From the IMG/VR virus record IMGVR_UViG_3300010354_000054, positions 1 to 64,000 of that record: 64,000 bases of DNA. One strand, 5' to 3'. Under the pieces are notes generated by a model. That model was not told the origin of the DNA and did no database searches. It saw only the letters and a program-made list of their open reading frames with translations. How positions within the stretch are numbered: position 1 is the stretch's first letter; every line of letters starts with the position of its first letter. The DNA is from a virus. The translations under genes and the position numbers were made by a program. This document shows, piece after piece, positions 31,036 to 39,725 of the stretch.

Positions 31036-32907
31036 TCAAAGGTTGGTGACGCATTTGCCGATGATGTTAACGTCTGGGTACTTTATCTCGAATATGGTTC
31101 CCTCAGGCGGGTAAATTATTTGATTCTTTGTGTTGAGTTGAACGTCAAATGCTACAGGTGAGTACTGCCTGTTCTTGACTGAACCATATAGGTTATTGAT
31201 CTTAATTGAGTCTACAGAGATAACACCACTCTTTGAAAAAATTGTTGATATTATGTCTGATATGACTATGGGTTGCCCTATGTGAAAATTCGTTATGGAG
31301 AACTGTGACTTCAAGTCAGATATTATGCTTTGCAATACAAGTTGCTTGTTGAGTGAAGGATCTACGACTATCTGGAAGAATATTTCGAGGTTTATTATTC
31401 CTGCGTCCATTACGTCGATTGCGTCTGATATCATTCTGTAAGAACTTAAGTACCTCTTTAGATTTATCTTCAGATCGTCCGGAGATGTTATCAGTTGATT
31501 CTCTGTGTTTCTTGATATTATAAAGAGCCTCGAGGCCATGGGGTTGTTGGGATTTTTTACTATTGATGCCCTGAAGACTCTGCCAAAATTGCTTGGCATT
31601 GTATAGACTCTTGAAATCAGATCTTCTTTTGTAACAATTCTTTCTTGTGAATTCCTGATCGTAGGAACGAGAGCAAGCAATTCTTCTGCTGTAGGAGCAT
31701 CTTCGCCTCCAGAAGCTGGGCTTGGATTTGAAGCCTCTATAGAGCCTCTAATTTGTGCTTGCTGACCAGGCGTAGGATTGTTAGGAAACGAAATTGATAT
31801 GTTCGTAATGTTTCTTATTGTGTTTGCAGGAACATTGTGAGAAAGACCACCACCATAACGATACGTAACAGTCAAGGTCGTGTTTGCTGCAGCTACTCCA
31901 AGCGTTGAAGTCTGTAGTAATTTTTGTGGATTTACTGGTACTCTAGAGAACATTTGAGAATACGGCAGCGGGATTGAAAATTCAGACGGATCAGGAATTA
32001 CGTCGTCTTCAAGATTATCAGCAGTTCCTCCTCCGAAAATAAGAGTTGTTCTTCTGTCCCTTAAAGTAACTTCTTTAGCAAACCTATATGGTGCAGGAAT
32101 TGCCTTTAGATTGTCTTTTACTAGAGACAGAGTGTTTGAATTTGTCGTATTGTTCAGGACGTTTTTGTAGACGACGTCGTGAGTTAAATTTCCTACTTCG
32201 TAATAAGTGTTTCCAAGAGCATCTACGACTGACATTATTTGAGTTACGTTCGTGTTATTCAGAGACAATTTTCTAAATTGCACGAAGTCTCCAATGGAGA
32301 ATGTATCAGTTGCTTGAGCTCCTGAAGTGCAGACTCCTGATTTCTTCAGTATTTTCGATACAACTTCACCGTTTATTCTTCTGCCATTTACTACTTCAAC
32401 AGAAGAATTTACGGAGATTTCACTTGATACTGGGTCCACGTACCAAAATTGTACGTCTTCAAGGAGCGTGAATTCTACACCGTTGTCTGATCCGATAATG
32501 GCTCCAGCTGTAATGGTTGGTAAAAGATTCGGGTCTGGTCTTAGGGAGCCATCGTTTAAGACGGGTACTTCTATGTAGAAATCTACCGTTGCAATTGCGG
32601 AAGATGCACCTACAATTGGCACGCCTGCGTTTCTCAGTGCACGCTCGATGTTAACGGTTTCAACGACTGTGTCGTTGTGTAACTCTCCGTAAAGATGATC
32701 GAGATAGAAAGACATGTTGTCTCCAACATAAGCAGCCATGTCTAGCAAGAGACCACCTAGCGAAGATTCAGAAAAGTCTTGAATTCTATCTGGATAGTAT
32801 TGCTTTGCATAATCCAACAAGACAGTCCTAAATCCGTCAAAGTCTCTTGCCAGATAATTTCTTTGTCTTACAGACTTAAGTGCAGTTTTGTTGTCGTTGA
32901 TTGCCAT
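31036..32907 (-). CDS. baseplate wedge protein, T4 gp6-like (J family)
   Basis: A 623-residue protein, close to the 660 of T4 gp6. The N-terminus has the family signature YLARDFDGFRTVLLDYAKQY, followed by DFSESSLGGLLLDMAAYVGDNMSFYLDHL and an IERALRNAGVP segment. The C-terminal half (TKEDLISRVYTMPSNFGRV, LKRYLSSYRMISDAIDV) matches baseplate J/gp6 proteins. Gp6 dimers form the inner ring of the baseplate that ties the wedges together around the hub. It lies next to the gp25-like gene, the usual partner, which supports a contractile tail. Confidence 0.93.
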   Translation of the reverse strand: MAINDNKTALKSVRQRNYLARDFDGFRTVLLDYAKQYYPDRIQDFSESSLGGLLLDMAAYVGDNMSFYLDHLYGELHNDTVVETVNIERALRNAGVPIVGASSAIATVDFYIEVPVLNDGSLRPDPNLLPTITAGAIIGSDNGVEFTLLEDVQFWYVDPVSSEISVNSSVEVVNGRRINGEVVSKILKKSGVCTSGAQATDTFSIGDFVQFRKLSLNNTNVTQIMSVVDALGNTYYEVGNLTHDVVYKNVLNNTTNSNTLSLVKDNLKAIPAPYRFAKEVTLRDRRTTLIFGGGTADNLEDDVIPDPSEFSIPLPYSQMFSRVPVNPQKLLQTSTLGVAAANTTLTVTYRYGGGLSHNVPANTIRNITNISISFPNNPTPGQQAQIRGSIEASNPSPASGGEDAPTAEELLALVPTIRNSQERIVTKEDLISRVYTMPSNFGRVFRASIVKNPNNPMASRLFIISRNTENQLITSPDDLKINLKRYLSSYRMISDAIDVMDAGIINLEIFFQIVVDPSLNKQLVLQSIISDLKSQFSITNFHIGQPIVISDIISTIFSKSGVISVDSIKINNLYGSVKNRQYSPVAFDVQLNTKNQIIYPPEGTIFEIKYPDVNIIGKCVTNL

Positions 32908-32937
32908 TTTATTGTCCGATAATAAATAAACAAAACA

Positions 32938-33405
32938 TCACATAACATATAGCACAATTTGAAGTGACTTTTTTGTCACCTCTAGCGCAGGAATGTTATA
33001 CGTGATTGTAATCTTTATAATTGCTGTATTTTTATTTTCGTTCCTGTCCACGACTGAAGAAAAATCTTCAAGATCTATGAAGGGCATCCATTTCTGTACA
33101 GCACTTCTAATTTTCTCTATAGCCTCATTGTCAAACGAGTCTTGAGAGACAAATTCTGACGTCAAGGGCTTTAAGTTAGCTCCAAAATCATAAAGACCGA
33201 GTCGCTCTCCCCAATTTGTCAGCAGCAAATTTCGCAAGTTATCTGCAAATTGATCTGAAAGGCTATAGTTCATGGAGAGGATTCCCTCCCCTGTACCAAG
33301 AGATAGCGGTGTCTTAATTCCAAAAGGTACTCGAGAGACCGCAGGGGTCTCTTCTGTAATCTGTTCTTTTGTTTTTCCTGCGCTTTTAAAGCTATACGAC
33401 GCCAT
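32938..33405 (-). CDS. baseplate wedge protein, gp25-like
   Basis: 155 residues, slightly longer than T4 gp25. It has the family core with NLRNLLLTNWGERLGLYDFG and the I-SAVQKWMPFIDLEDF helix-strand segment, ending in a strand pair with I-ITITYNIP. Gp25 bridges gp6 and the sheath and helps start sheath assembly; the name lysozyme-like is historical, and no lysozyme active site is claimed. The ATG lacks a close ribosome site; a strong AAGGAG lies 19 bases upstream. Confidence 0.9.
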   Translation of the reverse strand: MASYSFKSAGKTKEQITEETPAVSRVPFGIKTPLSLGTGEGILSMNYSLSDQFADNLRNLLLTNWGERLGLYDFGANLKPLTSEFVSQDSFDNEAIEKIRSAVQKWMPFIDLEDFSSVVDRNENKNTAIIKITITYNIPALEVTKKSLQIVLYVM

Positions 33406-33460
33406 AGGACTTAACTATCAATCAGATCTCCTTGACGTATGAAGTTTTTATGAGACAAGA

Positions 33461-34927
33461 CTACTTCATAAGAACTTTTTTTGCAAAAGTTCCCAGACCT
33501 GTTCCACCCTTAAGAAGTCCGCTGGGGGAAGTACCTTGAATCCCTCCCATCGTGTCGATTATGGGAGTGCCTTTTACTTCTCCTGTTATTTCATATCCAG
33601 GATTCGCTGATTCGCACAATACAGCTAAATCTGCATCGTCTCCGCCAAGCTTGATAACACCCTTTTCAGACGGAGTAAAGACAATGTCTCCATTTGACTT
33701 AATGACAATAGAAGACCACTTCTTTAAGTCCTTGCTTTCATCTTTTCTTTCATTTTTGTCAGGAGCAGTACCGCTCTCAAATCCAGTTACAAGAATCTCT
33801 ACGTCAGATCTTGCTATCATTCTAATCTTGTCAGACTTGATGACAATCGCAGCGTCTCCTGTCGAAGAGTCTTTAACTTCAGGCTTCTTAAATTGATCGT
33901 TGTAATTTTTTACTTGAAAATTTTGATCAACAGAAGTTCTCTGTGAGACTAAGATTCTGCTTCTGTCATTCGTTAAGTCAGGATCACCTTCGTTGGGCTG
34001 TAGACTCTCAAACGACTTATCAAGCTCTTTCTTTATTTCTTTCCGTTCTTTATCAATTATGCTTGTAGTTGAAGTTACCTTACCTGAAGTCTCGGGAGTT
34101 TGTCCTCTTCCTGCTACTATGTCTATGGAACCATTGTCAAATTTTGTTTTTTCAATCGGTCCCAGTCTGTCTGTTCCAAGAACGACAAGCGTGTTATTTG
34201 TACCTTCTAAAACTACATCACCAGGTCTTTTCCTGAAGCGAGGCACAGCGCTATAAGACATCAATTTCGATGCATTTGATTCCGTTATTATCTTTTCAAA
34301 GACGTCTTCTTTTTCTCCTCTGAGAAAAATGTTACTAGTTGCTGTTCTTCTTTCACCCTCTACACTTATCACTGGACCATTTCTTAATTCACTCCACGTG
34401 GAAGGAAATGACTCTCCCTTCTTTTCTTTTTCTACCCTCTCTACCTTAGTAAGAGAATTTGATATCTCAAAAGAATTGCCAATGTGAGTGTGATTAATGT
34501 CATCAGTAAAGTGAGGCTCTACTATCCTGCAAAACCAAAATGCCATGTCTGCTTCTGACGCATTTGGGTTTTCAAACATGACCCACATGCATTCTCCTGG
34601 TTTGCAAGGCATTGATAGATGCGATGGAAAAAACGGGAAGACAAACATGGGGTCGACATCTTCTCCAACCCTCTTTGCTATTATTGTATTTCTTGGAAGT
34701 GAATCTGCGTATCTCATATTTGAGATGCCCATTGACTGCCAAGAAACCTTTTTGTCTTCGCTCTTTAGATCTGTGTTGGGATCAGAGATTACATCTAGGA
34801 CAATCATTCTAACAAAAGTCGAAGATTGATGCGTAGGGGGTACGTAATTCTCTGTGTCAAACCTTCCCTCGGCTATCTCCCTAAGATTGTCAGAAAATTT
34901 AGTTTTTGTCGAAGACTTAAGCGTCAT
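33461..34927 (-). CDS. baseplate hub/spike candidate, gp5-like OB and beta-repeat protein
   Basis: 488 residues. The N-terminal 170 or so residues contain a beta-barrel-like region (FPFFPSHLSMPCKPGECMWVMFE, then FWFCRIV) similar in pattern to the OB fold of gp5/VgrG hub proteins. The C-terminal part (IVIKSDKIRMIARSDVEILV, IVIKSNGDIVFTP, IKLGGDDADLAVL) resembles the beta-stranded tail of marine-phage gp5-like proteins. No lysozyme insertion was seen. It is next to gp25 and gp6, as expected for baseplate core genes. It may form or hold the cell-puncturing spike. The match is by pattern, so confidence is moderate. Confidence 0.7.
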   Translation of the reverse strand: MTLKSSTKTKFSDNLREIAEGRFDTENYVPPTHQSSTFVRMIVLDVISDPNTDLKSEDKKVSWQSMGISNMRYADSLPRNTIIAKRVGEDVDPMFVFPFFPSHLSMPCKPGECMWVMFENPNASEADMAFWFCRIVEPHFTDDINHTHIGNSFEISNSLTKVERVEKEKKGESFPSTWSELRNGPVISVEGERRTATSNIFLRGEKEDVFEKIITESNASKLMSYSAVPRFRKRPGDVVLEGTNNTLVVLGTDRLGPIEKTKFDNGSIDIVAGRGQTPETSGKVTSTTSIIDKERKEIKKELDKSFESLQPNEGDPDLTNDRSRILVSQRTSVDQNFQVKNYNDQFKKPEVKDSSTGDAAIVIKSDKIRMIARSDVEILVTGFESGTAPDKNERKDESKDLKKWSSIVIKSNGDIVFTPSEKGVIKLGGDDADLAVLCESANPGYEITGEVKGTPIIDTMGGIQGTSPSGLLKGGTGLGTFAKKVLMK

Positions 34928-34929
34928 TA

Positions 34930-35271
34930 CTAAGAACCTATCTTTTTAAACATTTCTTCTGGGTCTATGTCTTCTTCTTGCTTTTGCTCCGACTTAGATA
35001 CCAATTCCGCAAGCTTTATTATTTGATCGTTTGCTCTGCTCATTCTTTCGATATAAGTCGCCATTGTCTTTCCGTGTATGGCATGCTCTGTACTCTTGTC
35101 TTGTACCATCTCGACCAGAGTAGTGAACAAAACATATGCATTTTGACGATCAGTTACAGCGTTCTCATAAATCTCTTTCCAGAGTCGCTTTTTCTTATCT
35201 GTGACGCCATCTATCTGTTGCAATAGGTCTGAAAAATCTTTAATTTTCTCTTCCAGGGTCATTTTCTTCAT
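34930..35271 (-). CDS. small helical protein between sigma factor and hub genes
   Basis: A 113-residue, highly charged, all-helical-looking protein with a KRLWKEIYENAVTDRQNAYVLF core and an ERMSRANDQIIKLAELV helix. It is not the T4 gp33 sequence, though it sits next to the gp55-like sigma gene where a co-activator would be of interest. It has no membrane segment or Cys. The function is unknown; a tail-assembly or transcription accessory role is only a guess from position. Confidence 0.7.
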   Translation of the reverse strand: MKKMTLEEKIKDFSDLLQQIDGVTDKKKRLWKEIYENAVTDRQNAYVLFTTLVEMVQDKSTEHAIHGKTMATYIERMSRANDQIIKLAELVSKSEQKQEEDIDPEEMFKKIGS

Positions 35272-35286
35272 AGCTCCTCCGTAGAC

Positions 35287-36075
35287 TTACAAGTCCCTGA
35301 AGTCGAATCTTGATTTTTTATATCTTCTCTTTATAGATTGCATTGCAGTCGTTAATTGCTTTGGAGAAAGCCCTGAAAGCTCTCTCATATACAGGAGGAC
35401 AGCACTCTTGTTAAGAAGATCTATTTCGTCAATATTCTCAAAAATTGTAATTATTGCATTTATGCAAGTCAATTCATTTTCTGTTTTAACTCTTGACCTT
35501 ATCTCGTAGAGAAGCCCTACAGTGCTTTCGACTGTGCTACTTGGTTCAAGAAAAAAATCATTTGCCTCAATGGTATTGTGCTCTTCTATGATTAGAGACT
35601 CATGCGTAGTAAGAGACTGTGGATCGTCAAGACTCACACTCTTCTTGGTTCTTTGAGACTTTTGCTTTGTCTTAATGATAAGCCAATTTTTAGCAACTAC
35701 GTTAAAGTAAGAGAAAGCGTTTGTTCCACGAGAAGCATCGAACTTATGAATTGTTTCAAAGAGAAAATTGACACAATCGTTTTTTAGCTCTTCATATGTG
35801 TCATGCATTCCCGTGAACTTATGAATGTTTATTAAGTTTTCAACAAGTTTCTTAAAAGCAGGAAGAATTTTTTCTACGTACAGCTTGTCTTTTTCTTTTT
35901 TTGAAAATTCAGACTGGTATGCTACTATTGCATCTTGTGTGTCTGAGTTGAAATAGAGTTTTAGCTTGTCTTTCTCCTCTTTGGTGTCTTTCTTTTGAGA
36001 CAACTCTGACGTATTTTCTTCGGAGATTTTCTTATTCTTTTTCTCCCTTCTCTTTTTTGAAACATTTGTTTTCAT
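35287..36075 (-). CDS. late-transcription RNA polymerase sigma factor, T4 gp55-like
   Basis: 262 residues with a lysine-rich N-terminus (1-65). Residues about 96-133 form a region-2-like segment (ELKNDCVNFLFETIHKFD, then GTNAFSYFNVVAKNWLI) very like gp55 of T4-type and marine phages. The last 70 residues are helical and end in a basic tail (SIKRRYKKSRFDFRDL). Gp55 binds host RNA polymerase and directs it to late promoters (TATAAATA-like), with help from the sliding clamp. It sits in the middle of the leftward virion block it probably serves. Confidence 0.88.
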   Translation of the reverse strand: MKTNVSKKRREKKNKKISEENTSELSQKKDTKEEKDKLKLYFNSDTQDAIVAYQSEFSKKEKDKLYVEKILPAFKKLVENLINIHKFTGMHDTYEELKNDCVNFLFETIHKFDASRGTNAFSYFNVVAKNWLIIKTKQKSQRTKKSVSLDDPQSLTTHESLIIEEHNTIEANDFFLEPSSTVESTVGLLYEIRSRVKTENELTCINAIITIFENIDEIDLLNKSAVLLYMRELSGLSPKQLTTAMQSIKRRYKKSRFDFRDL

Positions 36076-36386
36076 TCTTCTGCTTCTTTGCTTTCATTTG
36101 TTTCTGTATCTAGCGAATCATCGAGTATCTTTGCCACATTGATAACTGCATTTTTTGATTCAACGATGTCTTTTATTAGATTTCTTACAACTGGTTCGTC
36201 TGAAAAAACTTCTAGGCGTGACTTTTGATCAATTTTTTGCTTTTGTATCTCTAGGATCTCTAGAGAATTCTGAATTGTTTCTTGAATTTCATCAAATTTG
36301 TCCATAAACTCTAGGTTCTTTTTAAGACTTACGGCGAGAATTGCCGTAAGTGAAATTGATAAAATTGAAAGAAACTCAATGATCAT
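36072..36386 (-). CDS. small membrane-anchored coiled-coil protein
   Basis: 104 residues. Residues 2-21 form one hydrophobic membrane segment (IIEFLSILSISLTAILAVSL), followed by a long heptad-like helix (about 25-55) and an acidic C-terminus. It overlaps both neighbours by four bases. One N-terminal membrane segment with a cytoplasmic or periplasmic coiled coil fits a spanin-like, holin-accessory or membrane-tether protein. No lysis gene is adjacent, so the function is open. Confidence 0.7.
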   Translation of the reverse strand: MIIEFLSILSISLTAILAVSLKKNLEFMDKFDEIQETIQNSLEILEIQKQKIDQKSRLEVFSDEPVVRNLIKDIVESKNAVINVAKILDDSLDTETNESKEAEE

Positions 36387-37579
36387 ATCAAGTCTTTTGT
36401 TGCTTCTTCATACAGCGATTTTACAGCCTCTATGGAGTATTTCTCTTGAATTTTTAAACTTAAGTCTTTTGCCCATTCTTTTGGAATGGAAGATGCAGAC
36501 CTAAACTTAAGAATCTTTCTCTTGAAGTCGTCTTCTTGTGCAATTGCCCACTTACTTCCTCTCATGAAGATTCTGTTATCGACTCTTGTGCTGTGAATTT
36601 CGCTCAACTTGTAGTCTACTTCGATAAACTTTCCATGAGACAAGAAATCCTTGTGTCCTGACCAATTTGTTGCAATGACAGGAAGAGATGATGCTGCAGC
36701 CTCAAGAATTGGTAATCCATATCCCTCACCCTTAGTAAGGGAAACTAAGGCTTTGATCTGCGGATGTCTGTAAAGGGAAGAAACTTCCTCATCAGATAGA
36801 TCTCCATGTAAAAGATGAACTCTTGGGCTAATTCCTCTTCTTACCTCTTTCACCAGACTTTCAAAAGTTTGCTGCACTAGCTTTCTGTCTATACAGGTAT
36901 TTCTTCCAGAATTAGTCTTAACGACAATTCCTACGTCCTTGTCTTTTTCAAATGCCTCACAGAGCCACTTGACTGTATAGAAGATGTTTTTTCTTTCATT
37001 CTCCGGGTTGTTTCCCGTTATTTGTCCAAAGATCAAAAAATTGAAATTAGTAGAAAATTCAAGATCATCTACTTTGGTCTTTACATTTTTTGTTATTGCC
37101 TCAGTGTAAGATTCTGGCACTACTTTTATTGGTGTTGTTACATTTCCCGTCGATGTCAGGCTGCTCTTCGAGTGCTGTGAAGGAACTATGACTAGACTCA
37201 TTCTGTTGCAATCCGCAATCCATTCTGGATTGCACTTGTCTGTCTCTACAGACGCCGTAACTCCTATGTTGACTTTGGAGAAACTCGTGTCCCATTCATT
37301 GGGCAGTTGTATTTGAATAGTTGCATCATAGTGTCTACCAGAAGGATCTGTGGTTTTTTCCATAATTCTTCCAATAAAACCGTCATATAGATTTCTATCA
37401 ATTAACCACGGGGTATCTCCCCAAGGCAAAGCCTGCACATCGACGTCCAGATCGTCTCTATCAAGGAGCCACTTTGCTATTTGACGAGCGTGAACGCCAT
37501 AGCCTGACTGTGTTAAGACGGGTCCCCTGATTAGAATTTTCTTCTTTTTTAAACCACCTGTTAAATCGAAAAGATTCAT
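36383..37579 (-). CDS. GT4-type glycosyltransferase
   Basis: 398 residues with a GT-B two-domain layout. The N-terminal domain begins with RGPVLTQSGYGVHARQIAKW. The C-terminal nucleotide-sugar domain carries the E-x7-E-type motif EGYGLPILEAAASSLPVIAT at about 285-305, with FGQIT near 185. It should transfer a sugar from an activated donor with retention, but donor and acceptor are unknown. Its start overlaps the upstream glycosyltransferase end by four bases. This pair is separated from the main glycan island by the nuclease gene. Confidence 0.88.
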   Translation of the reverse strand: MNLFDLTGGLKKKKILIRGPVLTQSGYGVHARQIAKWLLDRDDLDVDVQALPWGDTPWLIDRNLYDGFIGRIMEKTTDPSGRHYDATIQIQLPNEWDTSFSKVNIGVTASVETDKCNPEWIADCNRMSLVIVPSQHSKSSLTSTGNVTTPIKVVPESYTEAITKNVKTKVDDLEFSTNFNFLIFGQITGNNPENERKNIFYTVKWLCEAFEKDKDVGIVVKTNSGRNTCIDRKLVQQTFESLVKEVRRGISPRVHLLHGDLSDEEVSSLYRHPQIKALVSLTKGEGYGLPILEAAASSLPVIATNWSGHKDFLSHGKFIEVDYKLSEIHSTRVDNRIFMRGSKWAIAQEDDFKRKILKFRSASSIPKEWAKDLSLKIQEKYSIEAVKSLYEEATKDLI

Positions 37580-38829
37580 ATCTCAGACACCTTCCACTTA
37601 GTATCGATCTTAGCATTCCACTTTTCAATTGTGTCTGTTAAAGTTCTATCCCAGTCTGATACTACGTCTTTCAGGTTATATTCTTTCTTGGCTCTTTCCA
37701 TAGCTTTTTTACCCAGCTCTTCTCTAGCTTCAGGACCCATCTCATACATTTTCATAAATGCATTTGTTACAGTCTTGTGAGAGACAAAATCTTCATAGAT
37801 GTAAGGAACCATGTGATTTCCAACCATGGTCCTAACCTCTGGGTCCATTCCTACGCCAAATTGCTCACCTGTTACTGGGTCTTCTACTTGGCGTGTTAGA
37901 CCACCAGTCTTCAGTGCTATGATTGGCTTTCCACACATCATCATTTCAAGGGTAGGAAGACCAAATCCTTCATTACAGCTTCTATTTACAATTGTGTCAC
38001 ACATATTGTAAAGAGACCGCATCTCATTAAATCCTATTCTATCCTTAGAAAAGACTATGTTCTCCCTAAGGTTGAGGAGATCTATGACTTGATGTAAGTT
38101 AGTTCCTTCTTGATCCATAGGGTCAGTATGCAACACCAGTGTTGCTTTTTTGTGACCATGCTTTGCCTGAAGCTCTTCTACGAAATCCTTCCAAGAGACA
38201 AGAATGTCGCTTATCATCTTGCGTCTTGCATTCCTCGAGACATAGAGGCACGTGAAATGGTCGGATCTGTCTTTCCCGAGAAGCGCAATCTTAAATTTCT
38301 GAGATTCTTCCTTCGGAAGGGGACAAAACAGGTCTTCCGGTACTGCATGCGGTATGTAATTCGTCTTTTCCGGGAACCGTTCCTTCACCATCTCATAGGT
38401 CGGGTAATTAATGCAGTTTATGAGATCAGTCGACTCATAAAGAGGACTATTGAATGCAGGCCAAGGCGGATTATCCCAAAGATGCCAATAGACTATGGGA
38501 CATATTTGGTGTATTTCATCTGACATCTCCCATGTCCAGATGAAAAACCTTGGATCAGTGAAGAGAAAAACAGCATCTGGTCGAACTTGTGCAAGAGTCT
38601 TTCTCAAAAGTGCCTTATCACCAAAGCCATTAGTGGGCTTAATGACAAAATCTGGATTGACAACTACAGTTTCGTAGTTGTCGTGCCTAATAGCGCCTCC
38701 AAAACACTTAAAGCTGTACTTACCCGTATTGATTAAACCACTTATTAGCCATCTTGCCTGAGTTCCTACACCTGAAGTCGACAGGGGATGATCAGACAAA
38801 AATAAAATAGTCTTCTTTTGATTCTGCAT
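37576..38829 (-). CDS. GT4-type glycosyltransferase
   Basis: About 417 residues from the ATG at 38829, which has AGGGA just upstream; a TTG at 38847 would add six residues. It is a GT-B protein with a GVGTQARWL N-terminal loop and the donor-binding motif NEGFGLPTLEMMMCGKPIIA at about 285-305. It is paired with 36383-37579 (ATGA overlap). The neighbourhood suggests that it builds a glycan, but the acceptor cannot be read from sequence. Confidence 0.88.
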   Translation of the reverse strand: MQNQKKTILFLSDHPLSTSGVGTQARWLISGLINTGKYSFKCFGGAIRHDNYETVVVNPDFVIKPTNGFGDKALLRKTLAQVRPDAVFLFTDPRFFIWTWEMSDEIHQICPIVYWHLWDNPPWPAFNSPLYESTDLINCINYPTYEMVKERFPEKTNYIPHAVPEDLFCPLPKEESQKFKIALLGKDRSDHFTCLYVSRNARRKMISDILVSWKDFVEELQAKHGHKKATLVLHTDPMDQEGTNLHQVIDLLNLRENIVFSKDRIGFNEMRSLYNMCDTIVNRSCNEGFGLPTLEMMMCGKPIIALKTGGLTRQVEDPVTGEQFGVGMDPEVRTMVGNHMVPYIYEDFVSHKTVTNAFMKMYEMGPEAREELGKKAMERAKKEYNLKDVVSDWDRTLTDTIEKWNAKIDTKWKVSEI

Positions 38830-38874
38830 TGTCCCTATATTACGCAAAAATAAAAAGTTGTAACAAAAGTTTAG

Positions 38875-39690
38875 TTAAGTGCAGTGCTCTGTGCCTTTAT
38901 ACTCACAGTAAGTACAAGAATCACGATTCTTAAGAGCAATTCCACGCTTAACAGAAGTAATCATGTTGCTTACAACCTTAAGAGACTTCTTAATCGGAAC
39001 TTCCCCGAGAGACACTGAAAAAAGCTCACAATGCTGTCCTGCTTTTGCAGATTTCTTAAGAATTGCGAAGGCACATCTAATGTCTTTGAGAGGAACTTGA
39101 GGATTCTTCTGATGCCAATAGTTCTTGTAAAGAGCAAGCTGAGCCTTAATCATCTCATCAGACCGCTTTTCTCTACGCCAGCCATTAGCCGACGTCTTCC
39201 AGTCAATAATCCAGTACAAATCTTCTCCTCGCTTACCTTTGCACTTGATTACACCGTCAATAAAGCCTTTAAAGGCGTGTGGATGACCTTCAACTGACTC
39301 ATATAGCGCGTGTTCTGCATCCACCACGGTCCACTCAGGGAATTCCTTGTCTAAGAATGCAGGCACCTCTGAGAGAATTACTTCAGACTCTGCCTTTGCA
39401 ATCCTTAAGGCTTTTTCTGAGAATTCTTCTTGCCCTTCGTGCTTCTTCCAAGCCTGTTCTAGCGAGTCGTGACACAGTTTTACATCCATCTCGCGTGTAA
39501 GCAGATACTTCTCACATGAAGCATGAACCGAAGTTCCAAACACAAGAACGGGCGAAGGCTTTGATAGATCTACTTTTTTTACGTGGTATAGGTGGTGTCT
39601 ATACGAACAATCCTTCCACGTTTTTACCTCTGAGAATGAAACATGAGGCTTCCCTGTAGGAAGTGATTGAAAACCTGTTGTGTCTGACAT
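38875..39690 (-). CDS. Cas4/RecB-like PD-(D/E)XK nuclease with Fe-S cluster cysteines
   Basis: 271 residues. The nuclease core is visible as GFIDGVI followed by IIDWKTS (D and K of the PD-(D/E)XK site). A QLALYKNYW helix corresponds to the QxxxY motif. One N-terminal Cys (28) and three C-terminal Cys (259, 262, 270) match the four-cysteine iron-sulfur pattern of Cas4 and AddB nucleases. Related genes in T4-like marine phages are thought to process DNA ends in recombination or replication. It lies between glycan genes but is unrelated to them. Its start codon is inside a 12-bp inverted repeat (39683-39715), suggesting own control. Confidence 0.85.
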   Translation of the reverse strand: MSDTTGFQSLPTGKPHVSFSEVKTWKDCSYRHHLYHVKKVDLSKPSPVLVFGTSVHASCEKYLLTREMDVKLCHDSLEQAWKKHEGQEEFSEKALRIAKAESEVILSEVPAFLDKEFPEWTVVDAEHALYESVEGHPHAFKGFIDGVIKCKGKRGEDLYWIIDWKTSANGWRREKRSDEMIKAQLALYKNYWHQKNPQVPLKDIRCAFAILKKSAKAGQHCELFSVSLGEVPIKKSLKVVSNMITSVKRGIALKNRDSCTYCEYKGTEHCT

Positions 39691-39715
39691 GTTAATGTGA
39701 TACTAACATGTCAGA
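39683..39715 (-). promoter_or_regulatory. 12-bp perfect inverted repeat over the nuclease start codon
   Basis: TCTGACATGTTA (39683-39694) and its exact complement (39704-39715) are separated by nine bases. The ATG of the nuclease gene (39690-39688) is within one arm, and there is no clear ribosome site upstream. In RNA it would fold into a hairpin that hides the start; as DNA it could be an operator. There is no U-run, so it is not a terminator. Confidence 0.6.
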
Positions 39716-39725
39716 TTCACATAGT

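Noticed and set aside
32915-32930. GATAATAAATAA on the plus strand, like a late promoter
   Set aside because: It points away from the leftward genes and would only give antisense RNA to the gp6/gp25 junction; probably chance in AT-rich sequence.
34930-35271. T4 gp33 late co-activator next to the sigma gene
   Set aside because: The sequence does not resemble gp33; only the position is suggestive.
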